Under the pieces are notes generated by a model. That model searched no databases, was not told the origin of the DNA, and saw only the letters and a list, made by a program, of their open reading frames with translations. From the NCBI GenBank assembly GCA_026770585.1, contig MU646500.1, positions 31,057 to 54,737 on the forward strand: a DNA stretch of 23,681 nucleotides, written 5' to 3'. The stretch is from Baffinella frigidus. Taxonomy: Eukaryota; Cryptophyceae; Cryptomonadales; Baffinellaceae. The translations under genes were made by a program, and so were the position numbers. Shown one piece after another: positions 16,456 through 23,681 of this stretch (positions are counted from its first letter, which is position 1; each line of letters begins with the position of its first letter).

Positions 16456-19400
16456 CTACGCCCGTCTAGCAGCGCGCGCTGCCCTGCCTTCCTCCCTCCC
16501 GCCCGCCTTCCCCTGCTCACCTACACCTACCTCCCCACCCTCCTCTGCCTTGCGCTTCCGCACTGGCTCTTTCTTGACCGCGGTTGTCGTAGGCTGGAGC
16601 GAGGCAGCAGCCTTCGCCTTGGAAGCCTTGGGCTCCATCTTGATAACTGCTACTTTCGCCACCGAAACCTTGGGCGCCTTGGAAACGTTTGAAGGCGTGG
16701 CGGCAGCTTTGGCAGGTTTGGCCGCCGTGGGCTTCTTGGGCGCCGTGGGCTTCTTAGCCTCTGCGGGGCCGGCCTTGCCCCGGAGAAACATCAAGCGTGT
16801 GTCCGTTGACTGCTTTGGGATTGAGGGTTGAGGGTTGAGGGTTGAGGTTTTCGGTTTTAGGGTTTCGGGTTACGGGTTTAGGGTTTAGAGTTTAGGTGAG
16901 GTCGCGGAGAAACACCATGCGTGTGTCCGTTGACTGTGAACAAGGTACAGGGGTTACTCGAAATGAAGGGCACGCCCCGCCTGAGGTCCTACAGAAGGGC
17001 TAGTACCGAGCATTGGAGCATTGGATGATTGGTGCGTGTCCTTACTTGCGAGTGACCCCGTTGTTGGGCAATAATTAACCAATCTCTCTGGGAAGGAGAG
17101 ATTGTCTAGGGGTGTACCTGGGCAGGCGAGAAGGAGTAGGGATCGGCAGGTGTTCCGCGAAACTCTTTCAGCCCCTCCAGTGTCCGCACCTGCAATTTGC
17201 GAGATGCCGAGGTTGAGGCTTCCACACACCGGACTTCCAAGGAAATTTGAATAACCCCTAAGCGATAAGACCTAGGACCCTACGGTAGGCAACCCGTAAA
17301 GACATGGGGTTTCTACGGATAAAGTAACGGAAACTCGGGCAATGAGTGCCCGAAAATCCCTTCGTAGCCCGCTGTGTGGTTGATGTGATACGGTGAAGCT
17401 TTCAAACTTTCCAGAATGCGATCCTGAAATGCGAGACACGGTCATGATAACGCATGTGTGTGCGATTTTTGAGGACTGTCACTGTTCCGAAGCGGGCCGG
17501 AGATAAGGCGCATATATTATTGGATCACTCAAGTTAAGGCTCGCGCGTAATAAAGAAGAGGACACGCAGTGCGACGCGGTGATGCTGACACAGGTTGTTC
17601 GCTCGCGTCTTGGGAATCACGCGGTTGCCTTGACTGGGGGTTGGTTCGTATTCTCCCAGATCGATCAATCAGTCAAGTCAACCAGCAACTCCTGTAATGA
17701 GTCAACGGTCGTAAAACCCTCTGCTGGAGCCGAACAGCGTAGCTCTGCCTCAGTCGAGTTGGCTATTCTCAAGTTGACACGCTCGATGTTGGTACATATC
17801 CGACAATTTTGGAAACGAGCCTGCTCTTGCCAAATTGGTGAGACGAAAGAGAGTGAGACAGAGGTGGACAGGTGGCGCGTGACCTGGTTGCGGATGACGA
17901 AGGCAGACATGAGGCCGCGCGCGCGCTTGGCGTACACCGATGCCCCGGGGAACTCGCACGTCACCACCTGCGGCATGCAAGGTCACCTCCCTCTTCCATT
18001 CGCTCTCTCTCTCTCACACGCGCGCGCGCTCTTTCTCTCTCTCTCTTTCTCGCTCTCTCTCCCTCTCTCTCTCTCTCGCTCGCTCTCTCTCTCGATCTCT
18101 CTCTCCCTCCCTCCCTCTCCTTCTCCCCACCTGCCAGATGCGAGAGCGCCAGAAAGGCATCATCGGCGAAATGCGAGAGAGCGAGAACTCACCATCATGG
18201 GAAAGGTGGTAGCACGTGAGATGCCACCGGCACTGCCGCCGGGAAGTGCAAAAGGTGCCTGGGCGATTCACCGAGGCCCCATGAAACTCGCGAGAGTCAC
18301 CACCTGCGATATCCGAGGACATGCAACGGCACACCACCTGCGAGATGCAAGCAACCGACCAGTCATCTGAGATACAAGGGACTCGCACGTCTGCACGATC
18401 TTGCAAGATGATCTTGCAAGATGGTACTCGCATGTGACAACCTGCGAAATGCAAGATTCTCGCACGTCACCGCGCCGTCGCAATTGGACCGCCATTGCAA
18501 TACCTGGACCTTTCGTCCGGTGCTTGCTCGTGGTTTTAGGGTGCGAGAAGCTGTCCGCGCAGGTGTCTTGCAATTCGGCGTGTCCCATGCTGGAGGCTGG
18601 AGGGAGCTGCCCTGGCTGCCCTGGGCGGCGGGGGTGGAAGCTGGTCGCCTGACCTGGGTTTCCGGGCGGATAGCCTGCTGGCCTGGGTTTGAGGGCTGGG
18701 TGTGGGTCTGACTGGGTGGGGTGTGGCTCGGACCTGGGTTTCGGGGCGGAGGGCATTCTGCTGGACGCTCTTGAAATACTCCTGGCTCGCGCAGTTCACG
18801 ATCTGCCGCGAAATCACCTTTGATTGAATCCCTCTGATGTCATCAACTACCACCGTTTCAGCTGAAACGTTCACGCGGTCACGTCATCAAGGGTTAAGGG
18901 TTTAGGGTTTAGGTTTTATGGTTTATGGTTCTAGTGTTTAGGGTCTAGGGTTTAGGGTTTGGGGTTTAGGGTTTAGGGTATAGGGTTGAGGGTTGAGGGA
19001 TGAGGGTTTGTGAATGGCCACCACTAAAGCGATGTGTGTCTGATAGTCGGGATCATGAAAACACGCGGGTGCCTGTCAAACCTGAATCTCCAACGCAAAA
19101 ACCGATCCGATTTTAACACCGTTTTTTGTTATCTTGAGGGTGGAATTTGCGATCTTAGCCTCGACATAGCTTACCATAGCACAAAACCACCCCTCAGATA
19201 GCAAATATGTAATGTAAATTAATAAGCGTGCGCTAGATGGGGAGGGGGGAGGAGGGGAGGGCAGACCATTCTTGGTCCGTCCCCCTGGGCGTCAAGATCT
19301 TGTTCCAGAGACGCCGAGATATCACCCCCCCAGTACGAGTAGAGGTTCGGTCCCTTGGCGTTTGGCAGGGCGTTGGACATCTCGAGGCGGTAGGGTCGGA

Positions 19401-21179
19401 TCAAGTCGAAGGGCCGGAGCACCCCGTACAGCCCGCTGCGCAGGGAGACACCACATCAGACACCTACCTCTCTATCGGTCTATTTGGGCCAAGCGGTTTG
19501 GTGCGCCCGGGCTCTTTCCCGCTCAAATGTTGACGGATTCCAGCTTTTCAACTTGAGAATAGTCGGTGAACCCGAGTGAGGCAGAGCGTTTGGCAAGGCG
19601 TTGCTCATTTCGAGGCGGTACTTTCGAGGCGGTACGGCCGGATGCGGCCCCACGCCCGCCGCACCCCGTACAGCCTGCTGCGAGAAACAGTCAGGCTTGA
19701 TGCCTTCGGAGTGAACAAGGGCTTCTGACCCTACACCCCGTACAGCCGCTGCGCCCTGCGAAGAAGCACGGCACCAGACTCTTCGCAAGTTGACCCGCTT
19801 GGTGTGCGGTACGTGATCCTGAGCGCAACCAGCTCTCGTCCTCAGCCTCTGCCCCCTCGACTAGTTCGTTGGGCCCGCCTCGGAGCGAGACACGCTTTAA
19901 AGATGGGCGATAACTCAACAGATTGGAAGAGCGAGAGGGCCTCTGGCAGACGAGAGGTTTGGGATGTGTTACCAGAGGATGCGGAGGTGGTCCTGGGCGA
20001 AGGCCCGTTCTTCCTCGGTCATCGAGGCCGCGTCCAGCCCTCTGTACGCGGGACCGTCGAACGCTAGCGCCGCTTGCTTCTCCTCCTGCGATCAGGGGAG
20101 GGGGGGGGGGTGAGGGATAAGTGAGGGAGTGCCAATACCATTGTACGGGCAGCGGGTGCGAATATACGCACCAACCTGGCTGCCGAAGTTGCAGAAGCGG
20201 TCAAAGTTGAGGCTGGTGAAATTCTAAAGCCTAACGCCTAACCCATAATGCCGGCTTCCCAAATAGTGGAGCCTGCTTCCTAAATAGTGCGGGTGCGAGG
20301 GGGGGGTCGCAACGCCCTTCCTGCGGTCTCGACAAAAGCCTCTTTGGGATATCTCAAACGCCCCACGTGAGGACCACCCGTTAGCCGGTTTCTGCTGCGA
20401 TTCTCTGTACCGGGGGGCTTGATTTGGTATGAAAGGAAGCATGGCTTTTCTGCAGAACCAGTTCTAGTGTCCGCCTATGTTGGGAGCTCGAAGAACCTCA
20501 AGGACCTAAAGCAACCTGGGTGTCGAAGTTGGAGAAACGGTCAAAGTTGAGGCCCGTAATCGCGTCCGAGGTCGATTGCATCTGCACACATCCAGGCAGG
20601 AGAAGCATCGCATCAGACACACAATCAGGAGAAGCGTCGCATCACACGTCCCTTGCATCTCCACGCGGGCATGGGACACGTCACCCTCGAATCCTGCTGC
20701 TCAAGGCATTCACTCTTTCCTAAATGTCAGAGCGGTGTGGTTCCCTGGGGGTTTCATATCCTCGTGGGGACCCAGGCATTATCTAGCTATGGTCATTCGA
20801 AATACCTTGATGAATCCTGTTCCAAAGGCGGCGCGCCAGTGTGGTATTCCAGGTTTAGAAGAGAGAAAAACGGCCAGAGAACTAGACATGCACGCAGGGT
20901 CTGAGGCGCCGTGTGGTTTCTACCAACGGTCGCGGGAAGTACCTTCTTGATCCCAGGTTTGCCCAGCTTCTGGCACTCAAGGAGAAGCTCGCCAGCTTGC
21001 TCGAGCATGCGCGGCTTCGTTTCCAGGCACTTTTCTGCGGGGGACATGTCCATCGTCTTGGCGGGGGACAGGAGGATCACCACCGCCGAAGCCGCCACCT
21101 GGGAGGAGGGCGAGGCTGTGATCACGCCGGCTGCTTCCGAAGTCCCGCCCTTCTTTTTTCGCTGCTCATGAAATGACAT
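16456..21179 (-). CDS. yaaA: YaaA/DUF328 (UPF0246) family protein with histone-H1-like C-terminal tail, 8 exons, complete
   Basis: Exons on the minus strand: 21179-20943, 20581-20516, 20085-19973, 19435-19267, 18817-18734, 17967-17884, 17189-17118 and 16809-16456, giving 392 residues. All joins are phase 0 except exon 3/4 (phase 2), and all have GT-AG ends. Family blocks appear in order: SPAKTMD (38-44), [42 protein letters not shown] with RPYRLEM (about 140-158), [34 protein letters not shown] (about 235-248) and [16 protein letters not shown]. YaaA lowers iron-driven damage under peroxide stress in Escherichia coli and binds DNA; the eukaryotic role is inferred. Bacterial YaaA is about 258 residues and ends at the block equivalent to LMFLR. 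Here about 107 more residues follow, rich in Lys, Ala and Pro ([30 protein letters not shown]). A strong alternative donor (GGGGAG/GTAGGT) lies inside the last exon, so the extreme C-terminus is less certain. Confidence 0.9.
16823..16895 (-). repeat. Telomere-like tract, C-rich on the yaaA sense strand
   Basis: Plus strand GGGTTGA and GGGTTTA units; in yaaA intron 7, between the exon 8 acceptor and its copy. Confidence 0.95.
16901..16933 (-). repeat. 5' edge copy of yaaA exon 8
   Basis: Minus strand CACAG/TCAACGGACACACGC encodes [10 protein letters not shown], matching [10 protein letters not shown] at the real exon start (16809). Confidence 0.85.
17740..17842 (+). repeat. Dispersed repeat family A, copy 3 (diverged)
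   Basis: Starts TAGCTCTGCCTCAGTCGAGT, then TTCTCAAGTTGACACGCT and a degraded core ending GCCAAATTGGTGAG; lies in yaaA intron 6, antisense. Confidence 0.6.
18002..18126. repeat. (CT)n tract
   Basis: CTCTCTCT with CACACGCGCG and CGCT interruptions; in yaaA intron 5. Confidence 0.9.
18296..18475 (-). repeat. Array of acceptor-plus-edge copies of yaaA exon 6
   Basis: Minus-strand copies start at 18303 (VVTLASFMG), 18337 and 18441 (VVTCEYHL), each after TCGCAG or ATCGCAG, with further fragments at about 18385-18400 and 18460-18475. The real exon ([14 protein letters not shown]) starts at 17967 after GCCGCAG. Confidence 0.8.
18654..18694 (-). repeat. 3' edge copies of yaaA exon 5
   Basis: The real edge is CCCGAAACCCAG/GTCCGA at 18734. 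Copies: CCGGAAACCCAG/GTCAGG at 18654 and CTCAAACCCAG/GCCAGC at 18683 (donor GT changed to GC). Confidence 0.7.
18893..19015 (-). repeat. Telomere-like tract, C-rich on the yaaA sense strand
   Basis: Plus strand TTTAGGG with TTTATGG, TCTAGGG and TTGAGGG variants; in yaaA intron 4. Confidence 0.95.
19481..19589 (-). repeat. Dispersed repeat family A, copy 4
   Basis: On the minus strand: CTCTGCCTCACTCGGGTT, TTCTCAAGTTGA, AATCCGTCAACATTTGAGCG, AAGAGCCCGGGCGCACCAAA; lies in yaaA intron 3, sense. Confidence 0.85.
19590..19748 (-). repeat. Two 5' edge copies of yaaA exon 4
   Basis: A copy from 19677 reads [17 protein letters not shown], then shifts frame because GTACCGCCTCGAAA is tandemly duplicated (19622-19635 and 19608-19621), after which SNALPNA resumes in another frame. 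A shorter copy from 19748 reads LYGV then stops. The real exon starts at 19435. Confidence 0.9.
20176..20216 (-). repeat. 3' edge copy of yaaA exon 2
   Basis: Minus strand encodes [14 protein letters not shown] then GTTGGT; the real exon (20581-20516) ends [14 protein letters not shown] then GTTGCT. Confidence 0.85.
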
Positions 21180-21400
21180 GAATGACCAGGCCACATATGA
21201 TTATAGAAAAATAATTGATGAGGGCGAGAGGAGGGGGTCAGACAGGACTCACCATGGTGCAATACAAAATCCTGAGAGTTTCCTCGCTGGCAGTCCCAGT
21301 ATTGTCCTGCCGAGCGACGAGAACAAGGACCGAAACGATGGCCTATTTCCCGCGAATTTTTACAACGAATTTTAAAATCTCGGAACAACCCGAAATCACC
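21180..21400. promoter_or_regulatory. Probable bidirectional promoter, yaaA and plastid-type gene
   Basis: Only 221 bp separate the two start codons. An AT-richer stretch (TTATAGAAAAATAATTGATG at 21200) stands out from the GC-rich surroundings. The start at 21401 has a strong context, ATCACCATGG. Confidence 0.45.
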
Positions 21401-23520
21401 ATGGCGGCAGGGACGCATCTACCATCGGCGCTTCTCCTCCCCCTTCTCCTCCTCTGTCAGGCCTCCTGCGCTCTCGTACGCCCCTCGTCCTCCTCCCCGC
21501 GCTCTGGGCACGCCTGTGAGAGTGCAGACTAACGCTAGTCTGCCTTACTCTTAAACGAGACTGATGCTTCGGGGTTCGATCCCTGAGGAGGATCCGCCGC
21601 ATTTCTGTCTTCGTAATTCCGTGTGTTTCCTGGTTGGCAGGCCTGGGTTGCTTCTGCGACTCTTGCTTCGCCACGTCCGCTACACAATGCAGCCTCAAGA
21701 CTCGGCCAACGCGGGCAGCCCCGCCGCTCTGCCCCATGTGCAGCTAGCGGGCTTTCCATGTCGGTAATCCGCCTCTTGATTCCCTCTGTCGAAAGCCGAT
21801 TCCAGGTTGGACGTTTCTTACAGGTTTTGCACCAGAGCCTGGATCTCTGAGCAGCTCTCTTTCATCCCAGAGGTCATGTACTGTCCATGTGCTTCGAAAC
21901 GAAGCATCGTGTTCAAACACCTGAACCATCACACTGTGGGCAGGAGGGTGTACGCGTAGCGGTGGCGGGCGTATGCTACTCGCCGATGAAAGGGCTTGAG
22001 TGCCAGGCGGGCGGGACGGCCACGAGCCAGCTGGGAGTGGTGACGTGCCGCGCCGATGCCCCCGCGAGCAATGGCCTGGCGGTGGCGCGGATGCTGACAG
22101 GGAAAGTGGTCGCGGTGCCTCCTGGCGTCGGAGATGACGCCATCGCGGTCTGCCCCCCTCCCTCTGCCTCACTCCACCTTCTCCTCCACACGCCCGCTTT
22201 GTTTCCGCAACACTCTGCACATACCGATCAAACCTCCCGCGGAATGTAGCAGAGGGTGCGGATCTGGAGACAGGTGGGGATCAGGTGTGGATCTAGAAAC
22301 ACATGTGTGGTAGGCTTGGCGGGACGGTTGACTGGTGGCGGTGACTTGGGGGCGGAGGGTTCAGGTGGGGGACATGGTGGTGGGAGCCGCGACGGCAGGG
22401 GCCAAGCAGGGGGGGGATGCGACCCTCGATTCAGCCAGCCTCGTAACGCTGGGCCCGGCGCTCTCGGCACTCTCGCCTCAGCAGGCTGCTGTTTTCCCCT
22501 CTCTCGCGGTAACTAAACCCTAAACCCTAAACCCTAAACCCCAAACCCCAAACCCTAAACCCTAAACCCTAAACCCTAAACCTTAAACCCTAAACCCTAA
22601 ACCCTAAACCCAAAACCCTAAACCCCAAACCCTAGAGCACTGTCATTTCCCCGGAAGTCTCCATTTTTGCGGCCACGAATGGACCCTGGAGAACACTTAC
22701 CGCCCGTCGTTTCGTGGCCACGTAGCTCTGTCTCACTCGGGTTGATCGACTGTTATCAAGTTGACATGCCGGGTTCGCGGTACAAATCCGTCAACTTTGG
22801 AGCGGAAAAGAGCCCGGGATCACCAAATCGGTGGGCCCAAATAGACTGAAGCAGAGCTCGACTTTGCGCCGAGCGTTTCGTGGCTGCGTCAACTTCCGAC
22901 GCCAAAGACGAACATGTGTCCTGTTAGAGGCATTGCCGTGGAAAACGATACGTGTACCTGTGAGGTGACAGTGGCCATATGTGTGTCTCTGCATGCTCTG
23001 CCTGTGCCCACGAACCTTTTGAGTAGGAGGCACACTGCATCCAGGCGCGGTTGCATCTACTGAGTGTGCATGCGGGTGGGTGGTGAGTGTGTGTGCATGC
23101 GGGTGGGTGGTGGTGCCTGGCGATTGCTAGTGGTGGCGACTGAGCATGCAGGTGGGTGGTTTCTTGATGCCGGTTGCCTCTGGCAGTTGCTGGTGGTGGC
23201 GGCCTTGCAGACGTGCGGCGCCCCTCACGCCTTTCTCGCCCGAGACCTCAAGTGATGGTCAAACAGTGGCGGTGGTGGCGGGCAGTTGCATCTACGTCAG
23301 GGGGTGATGGTTGCGTGGTGGTGGCTGGCAGTTGCTGGTGGCGGCGGCCTTGCAGACGTGCGGCTGAATCTACAGAATAAGTGAGTGATGGTTCCTTGGT
23401 GGCGGTGATGCTGGCAGTTGCTGGTGGTGGCGGCGTTGCAGACGTGCGGGGTCCCACTCGCCTCTCTCGCCCAAGATCTCAAGGGCAAACGCGCCCTGGT
23501 GCTCTACCTCCCCCTTCCGT
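21401..23520 (+). CDS. Unrecognised protein with signal peptide plus transit-like region (5 exons seen, runs off right edge)
   Basis: Exons 21401-21475, 21641-21763, 21944-22114, 22365-22508 and a last one from 23442 (end uncertain). All visible joins are phase 0. The start has a good context (ATCACCATGG). Exon 1 is a signal peptide with core SALLLPLLLLCQASCAL. Exon 2 (AWVASATLASPRPLHN, RLGQRGQPRRSAPCAAS) is rich in Ala, Ser and Arg with almost no acidic residues, like a plastid transit peptide. Exons 3 and 4 read GVRVAVAGVCYSPMKG, GLAVARMLTGKVVA, VGDMVVGAATAGAKQGG and SASLVTLGPALSALSPQQ. Exon 5 reads TCGVPLASLAQDLKGKRAL. I do not recognise the family. The exon 5 motif loosely recalls a peroxiredoxin strand, but not enough to name it. 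The donors of exons 3 and 5 are the least certain. Confidence 0.5.
22512..22634 (+). repeat. Interstitial telomere-like tract (CCCTAAA)n
   Basis: Begins 3 bases after the donor at 22509 and is nearly pure CCCTAAA/CCCCAAA. Confidence 0.95.
22723..22849 (+). repeat. Dispersed repeat family A, copy 5 (best preserved)
   Basis: TAGCTCTGTCTCACTCGGGT at the left, core GGTACAAATCCGTCAACTTT, AAGAGCCCGGGATCACCAAA and CCCAAATAGACTG at the right; lies in the last visible intron of the plastid-type gene. Confidence 0.85.
23211..23400 (+). repeat. Two upstream copies of the exon beginning at 23442
   Basis: After identical TTGCAG acceptors, copies start at 23211 (TCGAPHAFLARDLK then stop) and 23356 (TCG then stop). 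The preceding block GGCAGTTGCTGGTGGTGGCG is repeated with each. Confidence 0.75.
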
Positions 23521-23532
23521 TCTTGTATGCTT

Positions 23533-23544
23533 TAGGTTTAGGGT

Positions 23545-23576
<32 letters not shown>

Positions 23577-23681
23577 GATTGATCGTTGAGCGTTGAGCGT
23601 TGAGCGTTGAGCGTTGAGCGTTGAGCGTTGAGCGTTGAGCGTTGAGCGTTGAGCGTTGAGCGTTGAGCGTTGAGCGTTGAG
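23533..23681 (-). repeat. Telomere-variant 7-mer array: GGTTGAG x5 then CGTTGAG x14
   Basis: TTTAGG leads into five GGTTGAG units (23542-23576), a degenerate unit, and 14 perfect CGTTGAG units (23584-23681) reaching the window end. Confidence 0.95.

Noticed and set aside
16456-16794. Separate histone H1-like gene on the minus strand
   Set aside because: The frame is continuous with the last YaaA core block ([10 protein letters not shown]) and begins at a proper acceptor, so it is better read as the YaaA C-terminal tail.
21744-22220. Minus-strand frames opposite exon 3 of the right-hand gene
   Set aside because: The plus strand has acceptor and donor sites in phase with its neighbours on both sides; the minus frames have none.
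22723-22849. tRNA gene or tRNA-derived SINE in repeat family A
   Set aside because: GGTTCGCGGTACAAATCC recalls a B box, but spacing and stem pairing do not make a tRNA, and no A box was convincing.
23442-23525. Peroxiredoxin assignment for the DLKGKRALVLYLP segment
   Set aside because: One strand-like motif is not enough; the preceding exons do not fit a peroxiredoxin and the peroxidatic Cys region is not visible.
1-23681. True chromosome end suggested by the telomere repeats
   Set aside because: The tracts are short, degenerate, spread through the window and lie within introns, so they are interstitial.

Overview
The window looks like nuclear DNA of an intron-rich, GC-rich eukaryotic alga. 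Supporting signs are short exons (24-177 nt) joined by GT-AG introns, many interstitial tracts of the 7-base plant-type telomere repeat CCCTAAA and its variants (CCCTGAA, CCCTGCA), abundant (CTT)n/(GA)n tracts, small dispersed repeats, a 185-base assembly gap, and a probable signal-plus-transit presequence of the kind used by plastids of secondary, red-algal origin. A cryptophyte would fit, but that is inference. Most long open frames are low-complexity shadows; the real coding signal is in short exons that had to be joined by splice site and reading phase.

Layout. (1) About 674-2724, minus strand: first four exons of a dynamin/EHD-type GTPase, running off the left edge. (2) 3867-6238, plus strand: four exons giving a signal peptide and a thioredoxin fold with a CGKC active site. 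(3) 7526-15887, plus strand: a set of Cys-rich exons (CDACR, CGEMWD, LCxxxxC) with a real C-terminus at 15887; it resembles a saposin-like/Canopy (DUF3456) ER protein and may be either a separate gene or the C-terminal part of gene 2. (4) 16456-21179, minus strand: a complete eight-exon YaaA (DUF328/UPF0246) gene whose protein carries a Lys/Ala/Pro-rich, histone-H1-like C-terminal tail. (5) From 21401 to the right edge, plus strand: a gene of unknown function with a signal peptide and transit-like exon. Genes 1/2 and 4/5 are divergent pairs; genes 3 and 4 converge.

The most unusual feature is shared by all five loci. Introns carry decayed copies ('echoes') of the neighbouring exon edges, splice site included. 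Copies of an exon's 5' edge lie upstream of it and copies of its 3' edge lie downstream. Between them sit telomere-like 7-mers, simple repeats and two dispersed repeat families. Some echoes are almost whole exons with acceptor and donor (three 64-nt CDACR copies, three EDNESAALLK copies), others are only 10-30 nt. Two independent echoes carry a 14-bp tandem microduplication. Nearly all introns whose phase can be read are phase 0 in genes 1, 2, 4 and 5. Other structures of note are an 84-bp perfect spacerless palindrome at 8165-8248, and a terminal array where telomere-like GGTTGAG units give way to 14 perfect CGTTGAG units at the window end.

Gene models here were built by eye; no transcript or database search was available.
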